This document shows, one piece after another, positions 7,663-15,941 of a stretch of 42,724 nt of DNA. The translations under genes were made by a program, and so were the position numbers. This DNA is from a virus. The stretch is from IMG/VR virus record IMGVR_UViG_3300049491_000206, positions 1 through 42,724 of that record; one strand, 5' to 3'. Under the pieces are notes generated by a model that had not been told where the DNA came from, did not search any database, and saw only the letters and a list, made by a program, of their open reading frames with translations. The first letter of the stretch is position 1, and every line of letters starts with the position of its first letter.

Positions 7663-8106
7663 TTAAGCCGTTGTCACTATCTCGCACATTAGAACCGTTT
7701 CCGCACCTGCAAAAAAACGACCTAGATTTTGTGGATCGTCGGCCTTGTTGAATTTACCGCCTTCGAGCCACGACGTGCGAACCGCTCCGCCGAATGTTCG
7801 ATCTGTCATTAGCGCAAGTTCGACGTCTGCCACAAGTAAATCCCGCGCCGCCATTGCGGCTTCGGTCGTCATTGCAAAGCGCCAAGCCCACAAATCGAAG
7901 CGAACATAGAGGCGCGACGTGCGGCCAATCGCGAGCGGCTGGTCGCCTGCCGGTGTCGTTTCGCCAGCGCAATAGACACCGATCCATGACTCGCGCGGTT
8001 CGAATTCCTTCTCGATTGAGATCAATGGCGCTGGCGTTCGGTCGGAGAGAAGCGAGTTAACTTGCGTCGCAATTGCCTCGCTGATTGCCTGATACGACGT
8101 TGTCAT
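7663..8106 (-). CDS. Connector or tail-terminator-like protein
   Basis: This 147-residue protein starts 4 bases inside the end of the gpG-like gene (stop/start overlap). It begins with a helix (YQAISEAIATQVNSLL) and continues with the ESWIGVY, DVELALMTDRTFGGAVRTSW and LGRFFAGAETVL blocks. It is clearly homologous to residues about 475-617 of the repeat protein at 2569-4422. Size, helix-then-sheet plan and position after gpG- and gp36-like genes fit the tail terminator or neck protein slot (lambda U-like). The specific assignment is inference. Confidence 0.6.
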   Translation of the reverse strand: MTTSYQAISEAIATQVNSLLSDRTPAPLISIEKEFEPRESWIGVYCAGETTPAGDQPLAIGRTSRLYVRFDLWAWRFAMTTEAAMAARDLLVADVELALMTDRTFGGAVRTSWLEGGKFNKADDPQNLGRFFAGAETVLMCEIVTTA

Positions 8107-8630
8107 TTTCGCGCAGCCTGCGTGGCTTTGTTAACCGCTGCCGTCAGTGTCGAGACTGCCAACTCATGCGCGAGCGGCTTCGACGGGGTCATTTGCCGTT
8201 TCGGTATTCCAGGGTGGTGAATCTCTTTCGCGAAGCGCATCCCGCCTGCTGTCATGAAAGCGAGGCGCTTGGCGGTCTTAGGTCTAATCGTGAAAGGACC
8301 GGAACCAAACTCATGGTAAGGCGCATATTTCACGTTCGACGTAACCGAAACGGTGTCGCCGACGACTTTGGGGTTGCCCCTCGCAGTCGTCCATGACGCG
8401 CGCAATAAGCCCTTGTCCTGCAGCGGCTTGCTTGAAGCCTTGCGCCGCCCCGCAATCGTGTTCGGCGACAACGGTCTCCACTTTGTCTCTAAGCCTTCAG
8501 CCTCGAAGTTTTTGGCGACCCAGCCTATGAGGCGAAGGCCGATTGCGTGCATGATAGGTGCCTGCGCCAAGCCGCCGCGAATGGCTCTCAGCCTTTGAAA
8601 GAGCACGCGCGCGTCGACGATCACAACCAC
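8103..8630 (-). CDS. Virion morphogenesis protein, Mu gpG-like
   Basis: This 175-residue protein has the gpG family plan: an N-terminal helix, a W-x-PLSPNTIAGR motif (residues about 51-62), LQDKGLLRASW, then YAPYHEFGSG with the typical H-E/F-G turn, and KRQMTPSKPLAHEL near the C-terminus. Mu gpG acts at the head-tail joint in tail completion. It starts at GTG 8630-8628, sharing one base with the TAG stop of the upstream gp36-like gene (TAGTG), which points to coupled translation. Confidence 0.78.
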   Translation of the reverse strand: MVVIVDARVLFQRLRAIRGGLAQAPIMHAIGLRLIGWVAKNFEAEGLETKWRPLSPNTIAGRRKASSKPLQDKGLLRASWTTARGNPKVVGDTVSVTSNVKYAPYHEFGSGPFTIRPKTAKRLAFMTAGGMRFAKEIHHPGIPKRQMTPSKPLAHELAVSTLTAAVNKATQAARK

Positions 8631-9109
8631 TAGCGTTCGTCCAGCAGCGCCTGAATCTTGTCAGGGTCAGGCTTGTGATACGGGTCAGGCAACTCCGAGA
8701 ATGTCGGTATGTATTTCGGTGTGGAAAACCCTGAAACGTAGTTGCCGCTTTCTGCAATCAACGTGGCCGAGCTTGTCAAAATGGGAAGGTCGCCCGACGC
8801 AATGCTTTTCAGCATGTCGAGCGCTTCTTTGTAGCGATCCGGCCAAGGCGATTCCTCAAGAGTATTCGCCAGGATTGCCTGCTTCACCAGTACGCCATAG
8901 CAGGTTAAGTCGATGCAGATCGACTCAAGCATGGGAGGTGTCGGCGTGATTGGCACGGCGTAACGCTGCGCCGAATAAGCCCAAACCAACGCCTCAGCCT
9001 GTGCAAGGTGCAGCGCAATTTGAGCCGAAGTAATGGCACTCGCCGACGCGATCAAAGGTTGCGCCGTGTAGATCATTCCAACGCTTGTGATCGTGATCGG
9101 GAGTGCCAT
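8630..9109 (-). CDS. Head-tail connector, Mu gp36 (DUF1320)-like
   Basis: This 159-residue helical protein has the DUF1320 plan: helices with QIALHLAQAEALVWAYSAQ, a conserved Arg-Tyr followed by a Pro turn (RYAVPITPTPP, residues about 48-58), a YKEALDMLKSIASGDLPI helix, and an extended C-terminus. Family members form the adaptor ring beneath the portal. It is preceded by the large glycosyltransferase gene and coupled to the gpG-like gene. Confidence 0.75.
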   Translation of the reverse strand: MALPITITSVGMIYTAQPLIASASAITSAQIALHLAQAEALVWAYSAQRYAVPITPTPPMLESICIDLTCYGVLVKQAILANTLEESPWPDRYKEALDMLKSIASGDLPILTSSATLIAESGNYVSGFSTPKYIPTFSELPDPYHKPDPDKIQALLDER

Positions 9110-9115
9110 CGGTTG

Positions 9116-12031
9116 TCACCAGTAAGAGCCGTTTAACTTCTCGATCTTACTCTTAATCTGTTTGTCTATGAAAGCGCGAAGCGTTTCCTCGCTCTCGAAT
9201 CGTTGTGCGTGCTGCCCAGGATCACCGATCCCGTCACGATTTAACCTAACAATAACCGTCGCGTCGAAACCTAAACCTAGAACCCGAAGAGCGTCGGTCT
9301 TGAATTGCTCGGTCGAAATACCGGCCAGAGGAATCTCTGCGGCGTCGTAATCTTTGCAAAGTTGCAGCGCGCGCCTCGCATACTCTTGCGCCGCCTCGTT
9401 GACCTTGCCTTGTGTGCGCGCGAGCATTTCATTCATTAGAAGTATGTGGTCTCTCGCGTCGAGGTAAACGCCTAGCGCTCGCTGCGGGTAGTCGATTCGG
9501 TCCTTTTCGACCATAGGCCGGTTACGCATGAAGCGAGCCGCACGAACCTGATTCGTCTCATAGCCCATGTGCCAGATCGCAGGCATTCCGCCTAGAATGC
9601 ACACGTTGCCCGGACCTTTGTTAAAGTCGAGTTCTGGGTGTTCATGAATGCGCCCGATGAAGCGGCAACCGCTGGCGCGCCTGAACAAACGCACTGGCGT
9701 GTCCGGCTCAATCTTGTCGTCGAGCGCGGCGTGAACCTGCCGGATTCCATACCCGTTCGACGCGTTCTTTCTGAGATATTTGCGAAGCTGTTCAGGCTCG
9801 CAAAGCCGCTCGTCAGTATCGATCCAAAGGACCCATTCGCCGGCCGATTCTTTTAGAACCGCGTTTCGCGCCTCGTCGAACCCAAACCCAAGCGGGTTAG
9901 GTGCCGGGACAACCTTGCAACCGTAGTCGCGACACGCCTGCAGCGCGGCTTTGTTCATGCCTGTGTCGCCGACCACGATTTCGTCGGCAATGTGACTGAC
10001 TGAATCGAGCGTCCAGCGCATTGTTAACTCAGCGCGCGGCCCTGCGATAATGTTGACCGATAGTGATTGCGTTGGTCTTTGCACGCGCAACTTGCGGAAC
10101 ATGTCGCGCTGCTTTGTGAGTTGCCCGTCAGCACGCCACGACACAACAAAGAAGCCCAACTGGTCATTCAGCAACGCGTGATTCGCGCTTTGAACCGCGC
10201 CGCATTTGAAGTCTTTCTTGTGCCCGAACATTTCAAAGAGGTCTGTCTGCTCAAGCTCTCGAATATGCGTGCGACCGATTGGACCCCAGTTCGGACCGCC
10301 GTATTCCCAAGGTCCGAAGGGGACCGTGATCAACACAAGTCCGTCTGGCCGCACTGAGCGTTCGACGCGCTCTATGAAGGCGTTCGGGTCGACGACGTGC
10401 TCTAGAACTTCACTGCAGATTGCACAGTCGACCCCAGGGGCGCCGTCACGCTTTGCAGCGACTTCGGCCAAGCGCCACTCGCTGTAGAATTCGGCTTTCG
10501 GTTCCTTTCCGGTCTCTGCCTTGACTTGGTCCCTGATCTCTCGCGCCCAGGAGATCGCGCCTGGGTCAACGTCGTAACCAAGCACTGGAATGTCGAGGTT
10601 CATCGAGAAGAACATGCTCGACCATCCGTGACCGCAACCAGCGTCGAAGATGCTTTTGACATTCTCGGCGCGCAAGATTTCGAGCATGAGTTGAAAGCGC
10701 GGCTCTCGGTTGTTCGCCATGTAGTCGGCTGTAAACAAATGCTTACGCGTCTCAAGGTCGGCTTTGATGCCTTTGCCCATCGTCGCGTAGTGCTCGGCCA
10801 GCGCTTCGTGTGACTTTGCGAATGCGTATTTCTCGGCGATCTCAGCCTTGATCGTGTTCGCGATATTGTTGTCTTCGTGCTCCAGAGCGAGCGCTGCGCC
10901 TTCAATTTCCGAGCGCTTGAAAAACCAAGCCCCAAGAGATGTGTTGTCGCTATTGTTGCGCGCAATTTCCTCGTGAAACATATTCTCCCACTCGGCCGCA
11001 ATAAGGTTCCAATCGTATTTTTTGACGTTGTCGAGTTGGCGTTGCTGCACCGATTTCCACAGTTGCGGCGACTCAATCAAGGCGAGCGCTTTGTCGGCCA
11101 TATCGTCGACCGTGGCGAGCGTTAGGTCGTCCTTAGGCAACGTCTCGGCAAGCGCGCCGACGCCTGTGTGCAGGAACGGCAGGCCGCAAGCTTGGGCTTC
11201 AATCGCGGCGATGCAACTGATCTCGGCAAACTCGACGGCGCGCGGCCCTGGTGTCGGGTAGAGGTAGACCGCAGCTCGTTGGAATAGTTCGTAGAGTTGC
11301 ACCTTGGTCAATGAGCCTAGGCGATGCACAGGAAGGTTCGCGGCGAGCCTGTCGAGTTCTGCGTAGAACGGACCAAGCTCCGCAATCGAATTCTCGTAAG
11401 TGCAAATTGCCAACTTGGCGGCGGCGTTCTTTGCCAAGATCGCAGGAAACACGGTCTTCAAAACGTGCTCAAGACCGCGCTCAGGTCGTGCCGCGTACAC
11501 GTAGAGGTTCGGATCGCGCTGGCTCAGGTCTTTGATCGCAGGTTGCAAGTCGAAGTCGAAGCCGTTGCGTGACTGGTAAAGCTCGCCGTCTTCGTACCCG
11601 ACCACCGACTTGTATTGCTCGACGTGAAATTGACTGAGAAGAATGGTCTTGTCTGTCTGCCACTTCGCAGCGCGCATGATGTCAGCGTTGCGACGATGCG
11701 CGAGGTCGTGACACCAAAGGACGTTAAGCTTTGTCGCGATGCGGTTAACTAGCGCCTCTGGCGCGCGTTGCGTGATGTGAACGTCAGACGCCGCGGCGGC
11801 AACGTAAGATTGCCATTGGCTAATCGGGAGGTATTGAACGCTGTCGCGCTCCATTTCCTTCTCTGCGGTCGTAAACACCTTGACGCGGTGTCCGAGCTTC
11901 GCAAGCGCGCGCCCCATGTAATAGCCTGCTGACTCTGAGCCGCCGAGGCTTTTAGTCTTGAGTGTGTCGCCGTCAAACGGCAAGCCTGGGACGAGAAAAT
12001 GAATCGAGAGGGGAAGGTGCGTCTTTGCCAT
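9116..12031 (-). CDS. Tri-domain glycosyltransferase-methyltransferase-glycosyltransferase
   Basis: This 971-residue protein carries three enzyme domains. Residues 1-355 are a GT-B fold of GT4 type: an N-terminal Rossmann strand with a GGSE loop (30-33) and the EX7E pair E270 and E278. Residues about 440-635 are a class I SAM methyltransferase with the FDAGCGHGW loop (462-470), GYDVDP (485-490) and a SEVLEHV motif. Residues about 655-900 are a GT-A, GT2-type transferase with WIDTDER (736-742), a D-x-D metal site, followed by a helical C-terminal tail. It is encoded between small capsid genes and the gp36 connector, so it is expressed late with virion proteins. Glycan addition and O-methylation on a virion protein is the best guess; acceptor and sugar are unknown. 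There is no transmembrane segment, so it should act in the cytoplasm on NDP-sugars. Confidence 0.85.
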   Translation of the reverse strand: MAKTHLPLSIHFLVPGLPFDGDTLKTKSLGGSESAGYYMGRALAKLGHRVKVFTTAEKEMERDSVQYLPISQWQSYVAAAASDVHITQRAPEALVNRIATKLNVLWCHDLAHRRNADIMRAAKWQTDKTILLSQFHVEQYKSVVGYEDGELYQSRNGFDFDLQPAIKDLSQRDPNLYVYAARPERGLEHVLKTVFPAILAKNAAAKLAICTYENSIAELGPFYAELDRLAANLPVHRLGSLTKVQLYELFQRAAVYLYPTPGPRAVEFAEISCIAAIEAQACGLPFLHTGVGALAETLPKDDLTLATVDDMADKALALIESPQLWKSVQQRQLDNVKKYDWNLIAAEWENMFHEEIARNNSDNTSLGAWFFKRSEIEGAALALEHEDNNIANTIKAEIAEKYAFAKSHEALAEHYATMGKGIKADLETRKHLFTADYMANNREPRFQLMLEILRAENVKSIFDAGCGHGWSSMFFSMNLDIPVLGYDVDPGAISWAREIRDQVKAETGKEPKAEFYSEWRLAEVAAKRDGAPGVDCAICSEVLEHVVDPNAFIERVERSVRPDGLVLITVPFGPWEYGGPNWGPIGRTHIRELEQTDLFEMFGHKKDFKCGAVQSANHALLNDQLGFFVVSWRADGQLTKQRDMFRKLRVQRPTQSLSVNIIAGPRAELTMRWTLDSVSHIADEIVVGDTGMNKAALQACRDYGCKVVPAPNPLGFGFDEARNAVLKESAGEWVLWIDTDERLCEPEQLRKYLRKNASNGYGIRQVHAALDDKIEPDTPVRLFRRASGCRFIGRIHEHPELDFNKGPGNVCILGGMPAIWHMGYETNQVRAARFMRNRPMVEKDRIDYPQRALGVYLDARDHILLMNEMLARTQGKVNEAAQEYARRALQLCKDYDAAEIPLAGISTEQFKTDALRVLGLGFDATVIVRLNRDGIGDPGQHAQRFESEETLRAFIDKQIKSKIEKLNGSYW

Positions 12032-12099
12032 TGGGGCGATTTCTCCTGAATTGAATCGGGAGAATCAAATCGCACGGCGAATCAACTTTTGCAATCGAC

Positions 12100-12453
12100 T
12101 CAGGTTATTTGCACAAGCTCGAATGCGCCTTGAGCGGCGAGAACGGATGAAACGAAAAGACGGACCTGATCGAAGCCGATAACGTTTGGACCGATTGCAA
12201 CCGCGACCGATCCTGCAGTCACGATCTGAAAAACGCCAGAGCCGTCAGACTTGTAAATCGGCATATAGCTTGCGCTTGAAGGTGTTGCGCCAGCCGAGGC
12301 GAGCGCTGCGTGAATCTGCACCGCCATTGTTGAGCCGGGGTTTACGTCCAGCACAGGAATCACGAGGCCGATCTTGCTTGCGTTCGCGACAGAGAACGGG
12401 GCGGAAACTCGTTGCCCTGCTGAAATCGTCGGGAATGTAACTGTGCGGGTCAC
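12100..12453 (-). CDS. Small virion protein, unknown
   Basis: This 117-residue beta-rich protein (TVTFPTISAGQRVSAPFSV; IGPNVIGFDQVRLFVSSV; ending AFELVQIT) resembles a jelly-roll or Ig-like decoration domain. It is encoded 4 bases after the next small virion gene and lies close to the major capsid gene. It has no signal peptide and no catalytic motif. A head decoration role is inferred from position and fold-like pattern. Confidence 0.6.
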   Translation of the reverse strand: MTRTVTFPTISAGQRVSAPFSVANASKIGLVIPVLDVNPGSTMAVQIHAALASAGATPSSASYMPIYKSDGSGVFQIVTAGSVAVAIGPNVIGFDQVRLFVSSVLAAQGAFELVQIT

Positions 12454-12457
12454 AGGC

Positions 12458-12778
12458 TTAAGCCTTGGTTTGCGCGATAGTCCAGTGGATAACTGTGTCC
12501 CACGGATAGGCGACGCCTGTTAACGTTCCGAAGCGAGCGCCGACGCCGTCGTTGATTGACGTGACGACGATTCCACCCTGATTCGAGGCGATAGCGCCGA
12601 ACGATCCGGCTTGGTACGTGGCGTTAATCATAACGCCTGAAGTGATCAGTGACGACGACGCCATGACAGCGGCTTGGCCAGAGCCGAGAGTCGCAAAGCC
12701 AGAGGCAAGACCTAGCTTGCGAACGTCTGGAAAGCGTTGTGTCTCTTTCGACTTAAGGCCGGTAGGAGGTTGCACCAT
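12458..12778 (-). CDS. Small virion protein, unknown
   Basis: This 106-residue protein starts MVQPPTGLKSKETQRFPD, preceded in mRNA by a purine-rich stretch. The rest is small-residue-rich (GLASGFATLGSGQAAVMASS) with a C-terminal WDTVIHWTIAQTKA. It is part of the capsid gene group. No family is recognised. It has few charged residues, as expected of a protein packed on a capsid lattice. Confidence 0.58.
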   Translation of the reverse strand: MVQPPTGLKSKETQRFPDVRKLGLASGFATLGSGQAAVMASSSLITSGVMINATYQAGSFGAIASNQGGIVVTSINDGVGARFGTLTGVAYPWDTVIHWTIAQTKA

Positions 12779-12790
12779 TTAAGTCGATCC

Positions 12791-12967
12791 CTATGCCGCG
12801 ACGTTTGGTTTGACTGCTTCTTGCGTTTCCAACATGACCGCAACTTTCGTGAAGTCCTCGATCTTCATCTTGGCCGACTTCGCTAACTGTTCCCAAACTT
12901 GCTTTGGGTAGTCGCGCAATTGGCCTTTGACGAACCGACCGACGTTCTTCGTAAAAATGCGTTCCAT
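12791..12967 (-). CDS. Short protein of 58 residues in the capsid operon
   Basis: Read directly from the sequence: ATG 12967-12965 to TAG 12793-12791, with a TTAGGA ribosome site upstream. It begins MERIFTKNVGRFVKGQLRDY, followed by PKQVWEQLAKSAKMKIEDFT and a disordered Pro/Ala tail. It is basic at the N-terminus and helical in the middle. It fills the only gap between the major capsid gene and the small virion genes. A DNA- or capsid-contacting role is possible. I do not know a named family. Confidence 0.68.
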   Translation of the reverse strand: MERIFTKNVGRFVKGQLRDYPKQVWEQLAKSAKMKIEDFTKVAVMLETQEAVKPNVAA

Positions 12968-12996
12968 GTTGTTTCCTAAAAGTTAGGCGACGCCGG

Positions 12997-13974
12997 TTAG
13001 AGCGTCGCTGTGACTGCGTAAATCAAGTCGCGCGCGACGACCTTCTCGGCTTGGAAATGGCCGGTTTCGATTACTTCGGAATGGATCGATCCAGCGCCTT
13101 GAAGCATCGTGCGTTCGACGCCGAAGGTGCCTGGGTAGATTCCATTGTTGTTCCACTGGAAGCGAACCGCGCCAGCGCTTGGAGCGTTGAACGATCCGGC
13201 GCTTGGTGGGTTGTAAAGCAGAACCGCCGAGTTGCCCCAGATGTTAACTAAAGACTTTGCTTGGCCTTGGTTGGCGTTGTTCTTCAAGCCACCGGCTTCG
13301 AGAATGTTTTCAACGCGAAAGGCGTTCGCGATCTGAGTGTCGGCAACCGTGCCGCCTGACGTGTATTTGTACATATCCAGCAAGACAGGGTGACGGCGCA
13401 ACAGGGTCATGGTGTCGGCGTCCACGACGAGCGTGTTAGCCTTCAATCCAGTGGCACGGCGAATGAACGCATGCCCCGAATCGATGTCACCGATTGGGTC
13501 TGAACCTGCGAGGTCCGACCACTTATTCGAGCCGGTCAGGGCAACGCCAGAACCGATGTTTGTGATCGATGTCAGCAAGTTCGCGATACGAACCTCTTGG
13601 CCTCGACGCAACTTTCCGACGATCAAATCGACTGCCTGCTGACCACGAACGGCTGGGTCCATGTTGGCGATTTCTTCTTGGCCCCAAGCGTGCTGCAACG
13701 CGTAGTTGTCGCAGAAATAACCGTCGCTCGAAACGCTGTAAATCACGCGCTTGGCTTCGGTCTGTGGCGCACGCTTTGCGGCCTGTCCGTCTTCAATGAA
13801 AAACGAGCCCGGCTCCAAAACGAAATAGCGGTTCGATTGATTCGTCACGCCGATTGCGGGACAGATTTTCTCGCCGACAAAGTTCATTCCGTCCGCGCCA
13901 GAGTCGAAAGCCATGACGGCGTAATTCGACAATGCCGCGTCGATATGGCCTGACTGTCCGTTCAATTGAGGCAT
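12997..13974 (-). CDS. Major capsid protein
   Basis: This 325-residue protein is the right size and position for the HK97-fold shell protein, following the protease/scaffold and decoration genes. Features include an N-terminal arm, a YALQHAWGQEEIANMDP helix, LRRGQEVRIANLLTSI (spine helix type), the LVVDADTMTLLRRHPVLLDMY segment, and a C-terminal sheet with RVENILEAGG. A GGGAG-type site precedes ATG 13974. Mu gpT-like or P22-like subtype cannot be settled by eye. Confidence 0.88.
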   Translation of the reverse strand: MPQLNGQSGHIDAALSNYAVMAFDSGADGMNFVGEKICPAIGVTNQSNRYFVLEPGSFFIEDGQAAKRAPQTEAKRVIYSVSSDGYFCDNYALQHAWGQEEIANMDPAVRGQQAVDLIVGKLRRGQEVRIANLLTSITNIGSGVALTGSNKWSDLAGSDPIGDIDSGHAFIRRATGLKANTLVVDADTMTLLRRHPVLLDMYKYTSGGTVADTQIANAFRVENILEAGGLKNNANQGQAKSLVNIWGNSAVLLYNPPSAGSFNAPSAGAVRFQWNNNGIYPGTFGVERTMLQGAGSIHSEVIETGHFQAEKVVARDLIYAVTATL

Positions 13975-14007
13975 TGAAGCCGCTCCCTACAAAGAAAAGT
14001 TAAACTC

Positions 14008-14388
14008 TTAAACCTGACAAATCGTCGGCCCGCGCAACAGCATACGAATCAAATCGCCGTCTGCGGCAGCGGCTTCGAGTGCGTACCCGATGATGCAAAG
14101 ACCTGAGGTCGCCGCAATGGCTCGCCCTGATGCGTTGTGTGAGATCGGCACGCCTGCTGAAATCGCAGCGCCAGCCATGACAATCGTTTCGCCGTCGACA
14201 GCCACGCGACAAGCGCGCCCTGCAGCCGAAGGCGTGTCTTGCAAAACGCCGAGCGCTCGCATGACCGAATTCTGTGAGGCAACGTTGACGGCGTTGTTCG
14301 ACACAACCCGCACGACCTGAAACTGGTTTACGGAAATGTCGCCAGCGGCTTCAAGACCGATTGCAACCTGTGATGCGAAAGCCGTCAT
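14008..14388 (-). CDS. Capsid decoration protein, DUF2190-like
   Basis: This 126-residue protein has the DUF2190 pattern: an N-terminal strand set, VASQNSVMRALGVLQDTPSAAG, ACRVAVDGETIVMAGAAISAG, an exposed small-residue loop, and a GYALEAAAADGDLIRMLLRG ending. Family members cement the capsid surface. It lies directly upstream of the major capsid gene on the same strand. The leader contains AAACGGAG. Confidence 0.8.
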   Translation of the reverse strand: MTAFASQVAIGLEAAGDISVNQFQVVRVVSNNAVNVASQNSVMRALGVLQDTPSAAGRACRVAVDGETIVMAGAAISAGVPISHNASGRAIAATSGLCIIGYALEAAAADGDLIRMLLRGPTICQV

Positions 14389-14422
14389 TTTGAAAACTCC
14401 GTTTGCGGCGCTGCCGAATTAA

Positions 14423-15517
14423 CTAATTGATTGAACCGTTCGCCTGCTGGCGATACCGCGCTGCGAGGTCGTTGTCGGCCGCGAGTACAGCCTGCATCGC
14501 TTCGCCGTATTTCGCGTTCGGCAACTTGTGGTCGGCCATATACTTCTTTGTCTTGTCGGCAAGCTCGACCGATGGATCGCCGCTTGTGCCTGTGAATGCG
14601 CGCGCTGCAGGTGTTGAGCCTGTAACCCGGCCGCCCGTGACTGTTGAGAGAACCTTGTTAACGTGCGCCACGATCTCGTCGACGACTTCGACGAGTGGGC
14701 GCTCGGTCTCTTTGCCTTCAGCGAAGAACTTGACCTTCGTCGCGGTTGACTTTGCAGCGGTGTAAACGTGGCGGAAATGCTCGCGAAGCGCTGGAACATT
14801 GAGCACGTCGAGCTTGGCCGTGATTTCGGCCGACTGTTGATTCGCTGTCAGCGTTGCGAGTGTGGCAACAAGCGATTGAGCCTGCGTTGCCTGTGCTTCA
14901 AGGGCGGCCTTGAGTGCAGCAACTTCGGTCGCGCTCTCTGTTAACTTTGCCGTGAGAGCCGCAACGTCTGCGTTCGTTTCGACTTGCTTGACTGGTTCGG
15001 GCATTGTTTTTGTGACCTTCACACTTGCTGCAACGATCTTTTCGAATTGATCGGCTCCGGGTGCGAAGATCGCCTCACGCAATGGAGCAAGGCCGCTGAC
15101 GGCCGGTGTTTCTGCACCAAGAAGTGCAATCGCCTTTAACGCACGCTTAAAGAGTTTGCCGTCGCGTTTCAAGTTGAAATAAATTTCGATGCTGACTTGG
15201 TCGTAAGCGTGTTGGACGAACACCCAGTCGAAAACGTATGACGGGATGTCTTTGAAGTCCGCCTTGAGCACGTCGCCGATTCTGTAAATGCGCTCGACCC
15301 AACCATAGGCTTGACCGCCGCTGACTTCGTCGTGACCCATCTTCAGCGGCACAGCGTAACCTTGCGCGCCGAAGGCGTTGATCATTTCGTCAAGGTCTTC
15401 GCTGGTGTATTTGTCGCCGTTCCACTCACCGACGCGAAAGATTTCAACGCCGCGCACTGAGCGCAAGTCCGGGTTATATGGCGACAGGCCGTCGAATTTC
15501 AGAATCTCTTGACCCAC
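14423..15517 (-). CDS. Prohead protease with C-terminal scaffold, Mu gpI-like
   Basis: This 364-residue protein has a GTG start (15517-15515) preceded by GAGG and overlaps the upstream acyltransferase end by 44 bases. Residues 1-170 have the gpI-like plan: VEIFRVGEWNGDKYTSEDLD, VPLKMGHDEVSGG with a candidate catalytic His, AYGWVERIYRIGD, and YDQVSIEIYFN with a candidate catalytic Ser, then LLGAETPAVSGLAPL. Residues about 180-240 form a long coiled coil (ALTAKLTESATEVAALKAAL), which should serve as the internal scaffold. It is expected to cleave itself and the shell proteins in the prohead. Confidence 0.78.
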   Translation of the reverse strand: MGQEILKFDGLSPYNPDLRSVRGVEIFRVGEWNGDKYTSEDLDEMINAFGAQGYAVPLKMGHDEVSGGQAYGWVERIYRIGDVLKADFKDIPSYVFDWVFVQHAYDQVSIEIYFNLKRDGKLFKRALKAIALLGAETPAVSGLAPLREAIFAPGADQFEKIVAASVKVTKTMPEPVKQVETNADVAALTAKLTESATEVAALKAALEAQATQAQSLVATLATLTANQQSAEITAKLDVLNVPALREHFRHVYTAAKSTATKVKFFAEGKETERPLVEVVDEIVAHVNKVLSTVTGGRVTGSTPAARAFTGTSGDPSVELADKTKKYMADHKLPNAKYGEAMQAVLAADNDLAARYRQQANGSIN

Positions 15518-15941
15518 TGTAAACCTCGTTCGGCTTGACGACGTAACCCGCAGGAACGTCAGCCCCTGGCAATATGACCGCTCCCGCTCCTATCACAGCG
15601 CCCGTGCCGATTTCTATAGGTTTAACTTCACGCCCGTCTTCGTCAGCGATTGCTGAAATGATTTTTGCCCCAGGCCCGATCTTGGCGTTCGCGCAAATCC
15701 TGATCGGCGCGTATGCCAGAACGACGACACCGTAGGACAATCTGCAACCGTGACCGATGTGAATCGGTGCCTCGGCCATCAGCACAGAAAAGTCATGAAT
15801 CGAAACGGCTGTTGCTATCTCGATCTTGTCGAGTTTGCCGCGCACGCGCACGATGTCTGAAATGTAGACGTTGTCACCGACCGAACATTTACCCCAAAGC
15901 GGGTGCGATTTAATGTCGAAGCGTTGCGTCGGGAGACCCAT
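15474..15941 (-). CDS. Hexapeptide-repeat acyltransferase
   Basis: This 155-residue protein is a left-handed beta-helix acyltransferase. Imperfect hexapeptides run from about residue 15 to 140 (WGKCSVGDNVYISD, IHIGHGCRLSYGVVV, IRICANAKIGPGAKI, IEIGTGAVIGAGAVILPGA). H49 in AVSIHDFSVL is a candidate catalytic His. Such enzymes move acetyl or other acyl groups from acyl-CoA to sugars. It is unusual between portal and protease genes: its first base (15941) is the last base of the portal frame, so it is translated with virion proteins. A glycan or lipid modification role for the virion is inferred. Confidence 0.8.
   Translation of the reverse strand: MGLPTQRFDIKSHPLWGKCSVGDNVYISDIVRVRGKLDKIEIATAVSIHDFSVLMAEAPIHIGHGCRLSYGVVVLAYAPIRICANAKIGPGAKIISAIADEDGREVKPIEIGTGAVIGAGAVILPGADVPAGYVVKPNEVYSGSRDSEIRRPVAI

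Noticed and set aside
10600-11076. Second protein in another minus frame inside the GT-MT-GT gene
   Set aside because: It is a Ser/Arg/Thr-rich shadow frame with no ribosome site or known motif.
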